This document shows, piece by piece, positions 30,741-39,225 of a stretch of 64,000 nucleotides of DNA; position 1 is the stretch's first letter, and the number at the start of each line of letters is the position of its first letter. A program made the translations under genes and the position numbers. This DNA comes from Synechococcus sp. Nb3U1 (lineage in GTDB: Bacteria; Cyanobacteriota; Cyanobacteriia; Thermostichales; Thermostichaceae): the NCBI RefSeq assembly GCF_021533835.1, contig NZ_JAKFYQ010000001.1, positions 1,398,079 to 1,462,078 on the forward strand, written 5' to 3'. The notes below the pieces were generated by a model. It was given only the letters and a program-made list of their open reading frames with translations. It was not told the origin of the DNA and did not search any database.

Positions 30741-30966
30741 CTGAGTCAGGTAGCTCGATGACCTGATCCTCTAAATAGGAAGCGGCAAACCGGAGTGCCT
30801 GTTGAATATCCTCATCCTCCAGCTCAGGAAACTCCCGCAAGAGTTCCTCACGACTCGGATAGAGGGCCAAGAGTTCTATCACCCGCCGAACAGTGAGACG
30901 CGAATTGCGAATGCAGGGCTGTCCATTCAGGCGATCAGGATTGATAGTGATGCGATCCAATCTCAC
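30724..30966 (-). CDS. DUF433 antitoxin candidate
   Basis: An 80-residue protein with the DUF433 pattern ITINPDRLNGQPCIRNSRLT, a winged-helix-like antitoxin core also seen in VapB45-type proteins. GTG 30966 is the likely start, with AAGGAG six bases ahead; TTG 30972 is possible. It pairs with the overlapping DUF5615 gene. Together they probably form a self-regulating toxin-antitoxin module. Confidence 0.84.
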   Translation of the reverse strand: MRLDRITINPDRLNGQPCIRNSRLTVRRVIELLALYPSREELLREFPELEDEDIQQALRFAASYLEDQVIELPDSDGTAA

Positions 30967-31080
30967 AACCAACTCCTTGAGATGACTTAGATCCTACTGC
31001 AGAAGCCGAAAAGTGAAATCCCTCCCCTCCTGCCCAGAAAGAGAGGGACTACAAGACATCCTCAGCCAGGGATCCTGACC

Positions 31081-32133
31081 TCAAGAACGGGGTTCAGACT
31101 TGACGTCGTATTTCTTCGTCCACTCTTCTAAGATGCGCTCACGATTAGCAGCAGCCCAGTTCAAGTCATTGCCAGCAAACAGTTGTGCCACCGGATCGGC
31201 AGGGTAACCGGCTGGGATCGGCACATTGGTTTTGGCAGCAGTTACAGGGAAACTCTTGGCATATTCCTGCATAATGGCATCGGAAATAGCCCAGTCTAGG
31301 AAAGTTTTGGCAGCATCCTTGATTTGGGCTTTTTTCACCAGCGCATTGGCTTCCACTTCCCAGCCAGATCCTTCGGAGGGGAAAATTGCTTCAATTGGTT
31401 GCCCTTCATTCTTTTGGCGAATGGCCCGGAAATCGAAGGAAATACCAATCACATACTCGCCCGCTCCGGCAACGCGGCAGGGCTTAGAGCCGGAGTGCAT
31501 GTACTGAGCAATGTTTTCGTGCAGGGCATCCAGATATTTCCAGCCTTCTTCTTCCCCTTTCATTTGTAGCAGAGTGGCCACCGACAGGAACCCCGTACCG
31601 GAAGAGGCCGGGTTGGACATGACGATTTGACCTTTGTATTCCGGCTTGGTCAAGTCTGCCCAAGAGGTGGGCATGGGCAGGTTGCGCTTGTTGAGTTCAA
31701 CGGTATTGACACAAAAGACAGAAAAGTAAGTATCAATACCCACCCAGTGGGGCGGGTTTCTGCTGTCCCGAAATTCGGGCAAGATGCGATCCAATCCAGC
31801 TGGGGCATAGGGTTCCAACAGGCCCTGTTGGTCGGCCACCAACAAACTGGTAGCCGCCAGACCCCAGATGGCATCTGCTTGGGGATTGTCTTTTTCCGCT
31901 AGCAACTTGGCCGTCACCACTCCGGTGGAGTCGCGCACAATGTTGACCTTAATATCGGGGTGCTCTTTTTCAAATAAGGGCAAATACACCGCAATTTGAT
32001 CGTCTTCGAGGGCAGTGTAAACATTGATGGTTTTATCGGCTTGGGCAATCGCCAAAGGTATCCCTAAGCCCAAAAGTAGTAGAATCGGTAGAAAAAATGC
32101 GGCCAGTGAAGCCAATTTTCTGTGGTGTCTCAT
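31081..32133 (-). CDS. ABC substrate-binding protein, 2-aminoethylphosphonate type
   Basis: A 350-residue periplasmic solute-binding protein. The signal peptide ends near GIPLAIAQA. The mature part starts [20 protein letters not shown] and contains [47 protein letters not shown] and [14 protein letters not shown]. From memory these match the 2-aminoethylphosphonate binder group (PhnS2/AepX-like) better than ferric-iron binders, and the typical paired iron-binding tyrosines near the C-terminus are not seen. SD GAGGA precedes ATG 32133. A Pho box lies 127-156 bases upstream on the same strand. The ATPase and permease genes follow after the inserted toxin-antitoxin pair. Confidence 0.82.
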   Translation of the reverse strand: MRHHRKLASLAAFFLPILLLLGLGIPLAIAQADKTINVYTALEDDQIAVYLPLFEKEHPDIKVNIVRDSTGVVTAKLLAEKDNPQADAIWGLAATSLLVADQQGLLEPYAPAGLDRILPEFRDSRNPPHWVGIDTYFSVFCVNTVELNKRNLPMPTSWADLTKPEYKGQIVMSNPASSGTGFLSVATLLQMKGEEEGWKYLDALHENIAQYMHSGSKPCRVAGAGEYVIGISFDFRAIRQKNEGQPIEAIFPSEGSGWEVEANALVKKAQIKDAAKTFLDWAISDAIMQEYAKSFPVTAAKTNVPIPAGYPADPVAQLFAGNDLNWAAANRERILEEWTKKYDVKSEPRS

Positions 32134-32259
32134 AAACGAATGTCCTCAAGAAAATAGGATACGGGCTCAACCAACAGAGCCAATCAAAAGCCCAACAGCC
32201 AACTGGCACGGCAGCCATGCTGTGCCCCTCCAGCATCATCCCGAAGTTTGAGAAGATTT

Positions 32260-32289
32260 TGGTTAACCCAAGGTTAACTGACGATTAAG
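32260..32289 (-). promoter_or_regulatory. Pho box (three direct repeats, 11-base period)
   Basis: On the minus strand the bases read CTTAATCG-TCA-GTTAACCT-TGG-GTTAACCA. The cyanobacterial Pho box bound by PhoB/SphR is three PyTTAAPyPyT-type octamers with three-base spacers; here TTAA recurs exactly every 11 bases. It lies in the 296-base divergent gap between the binding-protein gene (minus) and the FAD oxidoreductase gene (plus), so it could control both. Confidence 0.72.
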
Positions 32290-32429
32290 CATCCTTCTTT
32301 TAACAAACTCGTTACGTCTCGAATCTGCATTCTGTTTGCTCGGGCGGAAAGGTTAATCTAGAGCAGCAAGTTCTCGTTCATACTCTTCAGTGATCCCTGT
32401 AAACCTTGGCACTTTAGGATTTTGGCCTG

Positions 32430-33575
32430 ATGTTCCAGTCTTCAGCAGATACCCGTGTGGATGTGGCCGTTGTCGGGGCCGGGATCGTCGGGTTAGCCCA
32501 TGCTTTGGCAGCAGCTAAACGAGGCTGGCGGGTGGCGGTATTCGAGCGGCATCCCTATGCCGTCGGGGCTTCCATTCGCAACTTCGGCATGATTTGGCCG
32601 ATTGGCCAGCCGCAGGGATCCCTTTTGGCAAGGGCACTGCGCTCCCGAGCGATCTGGATAGAGGTTGCCAAACAAGCTGGGATCCTGATAGAAGCCTGTG
32701 GCTCTTTGCATTTGGCCCATCGCCCTGATGAGTTGGCAGTGATTGAGGAGTTTGTGGCGACCCGCCAAGAGGGTGGCTACGATATTCAGTTGCTTAGCCC
32801 TGCCGAAACCCTTCAAAAAAGCCCGGCTGTAGTGCCAGAAGGATTGCTGGGATCCCTGTGGAGCAGCACCGAAATGACGGTGGATCCGCGCCAGGCAATT
32901 CGGCAGCTACCGAAATATCTAGCAGAGCAGTATGGGGTAAAGTTTCACTTTGGCCAAGTGGTCACCGAGATCAACGCACCCCACCTAGTGGCTGGCGGGA
33001 AAACTTGGCAGGCTGAGCATATTTTTGTTTGTAGCGGAGCCGATTTTGAGACCCTTTACCCGCAGATCTTTGCTGAGAGCGGCATCACCAAAGTTAAGCT
33101 CCAGATGATGCGTACTGCCCCGCAACCGAACGGGTTTCGCATTGGCCCTTCCCTTTGTGGTGGCCTGACACTGACCCACTACGAAGCTTTTGCCCATTGT
33201 TCCAGTTTGGGATCCCTGAAAGACCGCATCCAAGCAGAAACACCCCACTTTCCAGAATGGGGGATCCACGTCATGGTGTCGCAAAATGTGCAGGGAGAAC
33301 TCACCATCGGGGACTCTCACGAATATGGCCCCAACCCTGAACCCTTCGACCGCGCCTTTATTAACCAATACATTCTCGATTACCTAAAAACCTTCGCCCA
33401 GGTGCCGGATTTTCACATCACCGAGTTTTGGAATGGAGTTTACCCGAAGATTTTTGGGCAAACAGAATGGATCTATGCGCCAGAAGCAGGGGTGCAGATC
33501 ATCAATGCCCTCAGTGGCGCTGGGATGACCCTCTCCTTTGGGCTGGCGCAAGAGGTGGTCGCATCTCTGGGATGA
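32430..33575 (+). CDS. FAD-dependent oxidoreductase, aminophosphonate-associated type (TIGR03364-like)
   Basis: A 381-residue DAO-family flavoprotein. The N-terminal Rossmann motif is VDVAVVGAGIVGLAHALAAAKR, with GASIRNFGMIWPIGQPQG next and a C-terminal flavin contact NALSGAGMTLSFGLA. The segment IRNFGMIWPIGQ and ITEFWNGVYPK recall the group annotated TIGR03364, linked by synteny to phosphonate catabolism and thought to oxidise amino- or N-methyl-aminophosphonates. It is divergent from the importer operon across a shared Pho box. No phosphonatase or C-P lyase gene is in the window. The substrate is inferred, not shown. Confidence 0.8.
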   Translation: MFQSSADTRVDVAVVGAGIVGLAHALAAAKRGWRVAVFERHPYAVGASIRNFGMIWPIGQPQGSLLARALRSRAIWIEVAKQAGILIEACGSLHLAHRPDELAVIEEFVATRQEGGYDIQLLSPAETLQKSPAVVPEGLLGSLWSSTEMTVDPRQAIRQLPKYLAEQYGVKFHFGQVVTEINAPHLVAGGKTWQAEHIFVCSGADFETLYPQIFAESGITKVKLQMMRTAPQPNGFRIGPSLCGGLTLTHYEAFAHCSSLGSLKDRIQAETPHFPEWGIHVMVSQNVQGELTIGDSHEYGPNPEPFDRAFINQYILDYLKTFAQVPDFHITEFWNGVYPKIFGQTEWIYAPEAGVQIINALSGAGMTLSFGLAQEVVASLG

Positions 33576-33630
33576 ACCCGACTATACTGATGCCATTCGC
33601 CTTGGATCCCGTGTCCCACTTCTATCAGCC

Positions 33631-34392
33631 ATGACTCGTCTGGATGACCATCCCCCCCTATTGAAAGAGGAGATCCCTGACGAGATCCTGCTGCCTCCCA
33701 GCAATTTAGACAGTGATGAGCCACCCTTGGAATCTGATCTTCACCGTCAGCAGATCGATCTGTTGATTCGGCTCTTGCACTATTGGTGGCACGATCGTCA
33801 GGACTTTTATATTTCTGGCAACTTGACCGTCTACTACAACACCCAGCAACTCAAAACACGAGATTTTCGCGGGCCGGATGTGTTTGTGGTCTTAGGAACT
33901 GAAAAAAAAGATCGACGCAGCTGGGCCATTTGGGATGAAGGAGGGCAGTATCCCAATGTGGTGATTGAGCTGCTGTCGAGTTCCACAGCCAAGGTGGACA
34001 AAGGTGCCAAGAAAACCCTCTATCAAGATATCTGGCGGTTGCCGGAGTATTACTGGTTCGATCCTCACACCTTAGAATTTGCTGGGTTCCGTCTAGTCGA
34101 GAGTCGTTATCAAGAAATCCCCCCAGACTCGGCGGGGCATCTTCCCAGCGAGCAACTGGGGCTAAAGCTAGGGATTCATGAGGGGAAACTGCGTTGGTTT
34201 ACGGCTGAAGGGCAGTTGATCCCCTTGCCTGAGGAGGCCGAACGGCAACGAGCTGAACAAGAACGGCAGCGAGCTGAGCAAGAATACCAACGAGCCGAGC
34301 AAGAACGGCAAGCTAAAGAGCAAACTCAGGAACAGCTCGAGCGGCTTAAAGTCTTCATGCGCTCTCAAGGATTGGATCCAGAGCAGCTCTGA
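33631..34392 (+). CDS. Uma2-family nuclease-like protein with C-terminal coiled coil
   Basis: A 253-residue protein of the Uma2/DUF820 restriction-endonuclease fold, very common in cyanobacteria and of uncertain role. The catalytic-type residues are visible in FRGPDVFVVLG (PD) and YPNVVIELLSSST with the downstream KGAKKTLYQ (ExK-like). The last 50 residues are a repeated charged coiled coil (RAEQERQRAEQEYQRAEQ). I start at ATG 33631 (MTRLDDHPPLLK); the frame is open from 33538, overlapping the FAD gene. A second, decayed Uma2 gene lies at 27.0 kb. Confidence 0.85.
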   Translation: MTRLDDHPPLLKEEIPDEILLPPSNLDSDEPPLESDLHRQQIDLLIRLLHYWWHDRQDFYISGNLTVYYNTQQLKTRDFRGPDVFVVLGTEKKDRRSWAIWDEGGQYPNVVIELLSSSTAKVDKGAKKTLYQDIWRLPEYYWFDPHTLEFAGFRLVESRYQEIPPDSAGHLPSEQLGLKLGIHEGKLRWFTAEGQLIPLPEEAERQRAEQERQRAEQEYQRAEQERQAKEQTQEQLERLKVFMRSQGLDPEQL

Positions 34393-34419
34393 TTAACAAC
34401 CAGTGCAATACAGCCCTTT

Positions 34420-34620
34420 CTAACGTCGACAACTCCCAAACTCTTCTGAACGCCTCTTTATAAACTTGTTTGCCAAGACGAAACTTGCCTTCAGTTTGCA
34501 GGGCATCAAGTTGTTCCTTCAAGTTAGAAACAGTACCTTGCTGCTTCGCCCAAATCAAAAGTCCCAAAGTACCGTTCACGCCAGCGGGCCGGAGGCTTTT
34601 GCAATACCCACGGACAGAGT
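34420..34620 (-). pseudogene. DUF3368-like toxin C-terminal remnant
   Basis: On the minus strand this stretch encodes GTLGLLIWAKQQGTVSNL, LKEQLDALQTEGKFRL and GKQVYKEAFRRV. This is the usual C-terminus of DUF3368 (PIN-like toxin) proteins. The N-terminal PIN half is absent and no start lies nearby; the frame runs in from inside hisC. It is a relic between the Uma2 gene and hisC. Confidence 0.6.
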
Positions 34621-34629
34621 GATGTCTAA

Positions 34630-35691
34630 CTAGCGCAACACTTGCCGCAGGCGATCGAGTGCGCGCTGGTTCTCTTCTGGAGTGCCCACCGTCAGCCGTA
34701 GGCCCCCACCCGTCGAGCGGACACAAGTGCCCAATTCCTGCCATTCCCGTTGCAGGTGTTGGGGATCCCGCCCCTCCACCCGCAGGTACAAAAAGTTCGC
34801 CTGGCTGGGCCATACTCGTACCCCAGGTAACTGCTGCAGAGCGGTGTATAAGGTTTCTCGTTCTTGGCGCAAAAGGGGTAAGTCGGCCAGAAACTCCTCG
34901 GCATGTTCCAAGGCGATCTGGACGGCCCATTGAGAAATGGCGGGTAGGTTGTAGGGCAGACGAATCGACTCCAGCACTTGAATCAACTGGGGATGGCCGA
35001 TGGCGTAGCCAACCCGATGGGCTGCCAAACGAAAGGCCTTGGAGAAGGTGCGCAGGATCACCCAATTTGGATGATCTGACAACTTAGGCAGAGCAGTGTG
35101 CTGGCTAAATTCAAAATAGGCTTCGTCCAAAATGACCAGGATCTCAGGGGGCAGGGTTTCAATCCAGGCCCACTCAGCTTCGCTGAGGCCATTGCCTGTG
35201 GGAGAGTTGGGATCCACCAAACACACCACCCGAATCGGATGCTCGGCTAGCGCTAGATTGCACAGATCTGGATCCAGGGCAAAGGTATCCGCATCCCGCC
35301 CCACCCGCACCACCGGGATCCCCAAGCTCCCGGCCAGGATTGCGTACATGGAAAAGGTGGGTTCTGGCACCAAAATGCTGCCCCGCCCACCCAAACAGGT
35401 CGCGATCAACAGCGAGCGAATCAGCTCATCTGATCCATTGCCCACGCTGATCTGGGTGGGATCCGCGCCGGCATAGACAGCAATGGCTTGCTTGAGGCCG
35501 TGGTGGTTGGCATCAGGGTAACGGTTGCTGGGGATCCCTTTTTCCCAGAGCAGGGAGAGCTTCTGCTTAAAGCCAATGGGCCAATCCAACGGGAACTCAT
35601 TGGCATCCAATTTGTCCGCAGCCTGAGGCAACACAGCATCGTAAGGCTTGAGATGAAGCAGATCAGGGCGCAAATATTGCAAGGCACACAT
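34630..35691 (-). CDS. hisC: histidinol-phosphate aminotransferase
   Basis: A PLP enzyme of histidine biosynthesis that transaminates imidazole acetol phosphate. Fold type I motifs are present: LDANEFP near residue 28, GNGSDELI, DPNSPTGNGL, ILDEAYFEF and TFSKAFRLA with the Schiff-base Lys. The C-terminus has RSTGGGLRLTVGTPEEN, typical of HisC. 353 residues, ATG 35691. It is alone, without other his genes. Cobalamin-type CobD/CobC paralogues share the fold, but the motifs favour HisC. Confidence 0.93.
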   Translation of the reverse strand: MCALQYLRPDLLHLKPYDAVLPQAADKLDANEFPLDWPIGFKQKLSLLWEKGIPSNRYPDANHHGLKQAIAVYAGADPTQISVGNGSDELIRSLLIATCLGGRGSILVPEPTFSMYAILAGSLGIPVVRVGRDADTFALDPDLCNLALAEHPIRVVCLVDPNSPTGNGLSEAEWAWIETLPPEILVILDEAYFEFSQHTALPKLSDHPNWVILRTFSKAFRLAAHRVGYAIGHPQLIQVLESIRLPYNLPAISQWAVQIALEHAEEFLADLPLLRQERETLYTALQQLPGVRVWPSQANFLYLRVEGRDPQHLQREWQELGTCVRSTGGGLRLTVGTPEENQRALDRLRQVLR

Positions 35692-35943
35692 CCCCCAGAC
35701 AGATCGAGGTACTTATGATAACAGTGCCAACCCCGTCACCAGCCCCTCTATCACGGATCCCCGGCGGAATAACCTGAGATATTGAAATTCCTAAATCCCA
35801 TTCCCCGTACAAGCGAGAACAGCTTGTATTATCCTTAACTTATGGGTGGCTCACCGTTTCTGACTCCAAACCGAAGCGCCTAAACCCGCCATTTGCGAGT
35901 TTTGTGGCGGCCACTATCATCTAGCAGATATTGAGTGGCTGCT

Positions 35944-37662
35944 ATGCAATCTGCCAAACTGTCCAGCCTTTGGCTCTATCGCACCCTGGCTAAAGTTCCG
36001 GCCCTGCGCCGCAGCTACCAGTTCAAGATCATGTTAGTGGCTTTCTTGGGCACGCATGTCCCGTTGCTCACCCTGCTGGCCTTTTTTATTCTCAGTAATC
36101 CCTTGCCCCTAGCCCAAGCCACCGGGATCCTTTTGATTGCTCTGTTGGCCACATTGGTGGGTACTGTTCTTACCCTGTTGGCTTTGCATTTTCTCTTGGC
36201 CCCGGTGAGCGTTACCAGTACCGCCCTGCAGGACTATCTCAAAAGCAACACCGTACCCTATTTGCCCACCGGGTTTCGAGATGCTGTCGGGATCCTGATG
36301 GCCAATACCGGCATTACCCTACGCAAGCTCGACCGGCTGATCCGGCAAATGGCCAACTACGACGAACTTACCGGCTTGCCCAATGCCACCAACCTCCGCA
36401 CCCAGCTCCAACAACTGTTGGCTGTCGCTCGCTTGCGCCAACGCTGTGTTGTGGTTCTTGCCCTTGGCCTAGAAGGGATCCCAGACATCAGCACTACCTG
36501 GGGAAGCGAAGCCCGAGATCGCCTGATCCGCGAAGTAGCTCAACGCCTATCCCTTCCCCTACAAGAAACCGACCTATTGGCCCATACCGCCCCAGACCTC
36601 TTCAACGTGGTACGTGCCGATCTGTATTCTGACGAAGGAATTGCTCTGCTGGCCCAAGCTCTGATCGCCTGTTTTGACCAACCTTTTCTGATAGGCAGCC
36701 ATCCTGCTTACGTTGGGGTGAATGTGGGCATTAGCCTCTTTCCCAACGATGGCCAAACCCCGGAGCAACTGTTACAAAATGCCGAGGCCGCTCTGCAACA
36801 TGCCCGCCAAGAAGGACGCAATCAAAAGCGGTTTTTCTCGCCAGAACTTCGACAACTTTCACAAGAGCGTCTCAGCCTAGAAGGCGATCTCCGCCAAGCA
36901 ATCGAACAAGGACAACTGCTGCTGCACTATCAACCGCGCATCGATCTAGAAACGGGACGTATCCTAGCAGCCGAAGCTCTGATCCGTTGGCAGCATCCCC
37001 AGTTGGGCATGGTCTCCCCAGCCCGATTCATTCCGATTGCGGAAGAAACAGGTTTGATCTTACCCATTGGTGAGTGGGTGCTCCGAACCGCTTGTGAGCA
37101 ATGTCGGGTCTGGAAACAGGCAGGCTTACCCCCAATCCGTATAGCGGTGAATGTCTCAGCTGTACAACTAGAACAACAATCCCTCACAGATTTGCTAGCT
37201 CAAGTGCTGCAAGACACGGGTTTGACACCCGAACAAGTAGAGATTGAGCTAACCGAGAGCATCCTCATGGGAGATATGCAGCGGGCAGTACAGGTGCTTC
37301 AACAGCTGCGTCAACGGGGATCCACCATTGCTCTGGATGACTTTGGCACGGGATATTCTTCCCTCAGCTACCTGAGCCGCCTCCCCTTCGACACCCTCAA
37401 AATCGACCAATCCTTCACCCGCGCCCTCACCACTCAAGCGGAGGTAGCTGTGATTGTCAAAGCAATCGTCGCCATGGCCAAAAGTCTAGGGTTACGGATT
37501 ACGGCGGAAGGAGTAGAAACTGTCGAACATCTGCACTTCCTTTCCCAATTGGGCTGTCACGAAGCACAGGGCTATTTCATTTCCCGACCAGTTTCTGCAG
37601 CCAGCATGACCCACTTTTTGGAAAACCCACCCCTGGCTCTCAAGAACTTGCAAACTACCTAG
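35944..37662 (+). CDS. membrane cyclic-di-GMP phosphodiesterase with degenerate GGDEF and intact EAL domain
   Basis: A protein of about 572 residues. Two membrane helices (residues 25-85) and a HAMP-like linker lead into a GGDEF domain, YDELTGLPNATNL onward. Its active-site loop reads TAPDLFNVV in place of RxGGDEFxV, so cyclase activity is unlikely. The EAL domain is complete: EALIRWQHP, NVSAVQLEQ, ELTESILM, DDFGTGYSSLSYLSRLP and TAEGVET. It should hydrolyse cyclic-di-GMP, with the dead GGDEF as a possible GTP sensor. GTG 35935 or ATG 35944 are possible starts; neither has a strong SD. Cyclic-di-GMP often controls type IV pili, whose motor genes open this window. Confidence 0.92.
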   Translation: MQSAKLSSLWLYRTLAKVPALRRSYQFKIMLVAFLGTHVPLLTLLAFFILSNPLPLAQATGILLIALLATLVGTVLTLLALHFLLAPVSVTSTALQDYLKSNTVPYLPTGFRDAVGILMANTGITLRKLDRLIRQMANYDELTGLPNATNLRTQLQQLLAVARLRQRCVVVLALGLEGIPDISTTWGSEARDRLIREVAQRLSLPLQETDLLAHTAPDLFNVVRADLYSDEGIALLAQALIACFDQPFLIGSHPAYVGVNVGISLFPNDGQTPEQLLQNAEAALQHARQEGRNQKRFFSPELRQLSQERLSLEGDLRQAIEQGQLLLHYQPRIDLETGRILAAEALIRWQHPQLGMVSPARFIPIAEETGLILPIGEWVLRTACEQCRVWKQAGLPPIRIAVNVSAVQLEQQSLTDLLAQVLQDTGLTPEQVEIELTESILMGDMQRAVQVLQQLRQRGSTIALDDFGTGYSSLSYLSRLPFDTLKIDQSFTRALTTQAEVAVIVKAIVAMAKSLGLRITAEGVETVEHLHFLSQLGCHEAQGYFISRPVSAASMTHFLENPPLALKNLQTT

Positions 37663-37697
37663 GATCCACCTAGATTAGGAACTCAAATCCATCAGGG

Positions 37698-37813
37698 TAC
37701 AGCCTTTTCCAGCGTTATCTGAGTGATCTGATCCAGCAGATTCAGATCACTCCCTTACCCCATCAGGTTTTTTGCCTAACTCAAGAGCCTGTGTAGAGTC
37801 GAAAAAGGCTGTA
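37698..37813. repeat. miniature element copy B
   Basis: 116 bases with TACAGCCTTTTCC at the left and AAAAAGGCTGTA at the right, TA at both edges, interior GCGTTATCTG, AGCAGATTCAG and GTTTTTTGCC shared with copies D and E. It lies 35 bases after the EAL gene. Confidence 0.85.
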
Positions 37814-37856
37814 TTATCCCACAGCAGCGAAAGCTTACCCTGCTCAGTCGGATATC

Positions 37857-38096
37857 TCAACCTTCCTGACTCGACTGTTCCAAACGCTCTTCCGTTCGCT
37901 CCAGCATGGTCTCCTGAATGTGGGATTCCTGCTGGCGATGTTTTGCCAAACTTTCCCGCGCCTGTTCTATCACTTCCCTATGTTGAACCCCATGTTCCAG
38001 TTCCGCTTGCTTGCGAGTACGCATGGTTTCTTCAAGATGCTCGCTGTGCTGGCGCTCTTTGACCACCTGTTCTCGGGATTTTTCGTCAACGTCCAT
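37857..38096 (-). CDS. 79-residue highly charged helical protein
   Basis: The frame from ATG 38096 begins MDVDEKSREQVVKERQ and is almost entirely Glu/Arg/Gln/His-rich helix without hydrophobic core, a likely coiled coil. AGAGGTGG lies just ahead of this ATG; the frame is open upstream but that part looks non-coding. I do not recognise a family. It is divergent from csbD, and both look like stress-type hydrophilic proteins, but that is only suggestive. Confidence 0.55.
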   Translation of the reverse strand: MDVDEKSREQVVKERQHSEHLEETMRTRKQAELEHGVQHREVIEQARESLAKHRQQESHIQETMLERTEERLEQSSQEG

Positions 38097-38469
38097 AGAT
38101 TTCCACCTCTGAATGATTGGAGTCGAAGAATTCAAATGACTTAACAGATTGAAGAGATCCCTACCCCTATTTCTCAACTTGCCACATCCCGTAGCTGAGA
38201 AGAACACTATGCAACAGAACTCTACCTTTTCTGAACAGCAATCAATGGGCAGTCTGGCTGATAGGCATGCTATCTGGTTCCCCAGCTTCGGATTCGAGGG
38301 AGTCCTTTCTTTCTGCTGCACGTGAACTGGTGTGAAGAGTTGGCTCTTGGTCCTGTAGCCCTAATCACATAGGTAAAGGTTTAGATTTTTCCGTTGTTCT
38401 TAGAAACTAAGACATGCTACCTTTAATCCATCGATACCTCTTCAGGGTTCGATCACGGATTTATTAATG
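38097..38469. other. intergenic stretch between the charged protein and csbD
   Basis: About 370 bases with no supported gene. It must hold two divergent promoters. I see no repeat, tRNA or conserved operator in it. Confidence 0.5.
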
Positions 38470-38491
38470 TTCTGTTTTATACCAAACAGGA
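38470..38491 (+). promoter_or_regulatory. hairpin covering the csbD ribosome binding site
   Basis: TTCTGTTT and AAACAGGA can pair (one G-U) around a TATACC loop. The 3' arm contains AGGA of the AGGAG Shine-Dalgarno sequence at 38488-38492, seven bases before ATG 38499. The weak A-U-rich stem could melt with heat or salt and act as a simple RNA thermometer. This is a prediction from sequence alone. Confidence 0.4.
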
Positions 38492-38498
38492 GCAAATC

Positions 38499-38693
38499 AT
38501 GAACATCGAAAATCGGATTGAAGCTGCCGCTAAGAACATTGAAGGCAAGATCCAAGAGGCGGTTGGCGAACTGACTGGGGATGAAAAACAGAAACTAGAA
38601 GGCCAAGCCAAGCAAGCAGAAGCCTCAGCCCAACATGCCAAAGAAGATGTAAAAGATGCCGTCAAAGAGGGTATCGACAATTTACTCGGTTGA
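38499..38693 (+). CDS. CsbD-family stress protein
   Basis: A 64-residue hydrophilic helical protein, MNIENRIEAAAKNIEGKIQE then VGELTGDEKQKLEGQAKQ, the classic CsbD signature. CsbD proteins are induced by general stress in Bacillus and Escherichia coli (YjbJ); their function is unknown. SD AGGAG precedes ATG 38499. It is followed by a candidate terminator and a miniature element. Confidence 0.92.
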   Translation: MNIENRIEAAAKNIEGKIQEAVGELTGDEKQKLEGQAKQAEASAQHAKEDVKDAVKEGIDNLLG

Positions 38694-38721
38694 ACAGCTA
38701 ATCAAGTTAATCAATTGTCAG

Positions 38722-38770
38722 TGAGGGATAGCTGCCTCAAGATTGAGAGCCTTTGTATCCCTCATTATTT
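38722..38770 (+). terminator. candidate terminator of csbD
   Basis: TGAGGGATA at 38722 and TATCCCTCA at 38756 form a nine-pair stem with a long loop that can fold an inner CTC/GAG stem, followed by TTATTT. The T-tract is weak, so termination efficiency is uncertain. Confidence 0.5.
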
Positions 38771-38802
38771 CTGGAATCTGGATCTTGCGGCAGCATCTGA
38801 GT

Positions 38803-38899
38803 TACAGCCTTTTTCAGCGTTATCTGATGTGGCAGATTCAGGTCAATCTCTTGTCTTTTGCCTAGCTCAAGAGCCTACATGAAGTTGGAAAAGACTGTA
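38803..38899. repeat. miniature element copy C
   Basis: 97 bases, the shortest copy. The left end TACAGCCTTTTTC and right end GGAAAAGACTGTA each have one change from the consensus; TA is kept at both edges. The interior has GCAGATTCAGGTCAATC as in copy D. Confidence 0.8.
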
Positions 38900-38906
38900 A
38901 GGGATC

Positions 38907-39149
38907 CCTTTGGGTCAACTTTGCAGCAGGGTTTTCCCGAATGGGAACGGGTCGCTACGAAGGTTGAAGAAATCGACACAGACCAGCTGATTGTACAGGG
39001 GGCGCTTCTGCGGCGCCCAAAGAGCACCTCGTAGCGGAGATCCGCCGCTTTTCGACAGAGCCAGGAGTACAAACCTTATCCATTGTTCAAGACGAACGGT
39101 GGCTTCGGTATTTCTTTTCAACCCAGCCGATATGACCACCCATCAAAAG
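38907..39149 (+). pseudogene. unidentified frameshifted gene remnant
   Basis: One frame gives TKVEEIDTDQLIVQGALL and stops; the next frame continues HLVAEIRRFSTEPGVQTLSI, then QDERWLRYFFSTQPI and stop. The two pieces join across one frameshift near 39000 and read like the end of a real protein, but I cannot name it. It sits directly after miniature element C, and the upstream part is missing. Confidence 0.35.
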
Positions 39150-39225
39150 TGGGTGGATGCGGAAAAAACGGCCTGAAAAGTAGAACTTTCGTTGCTAACC
39201 TTCACCGTTATCCTGGAGCACAGCT

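Noticed and set aside
34355-35065. Minus-strand frame of 236 codons through hisC and beyond
   Set aside because: Most of it is out of frame within hisC. Only the DUF3368-like tail is kept, as a remnant.
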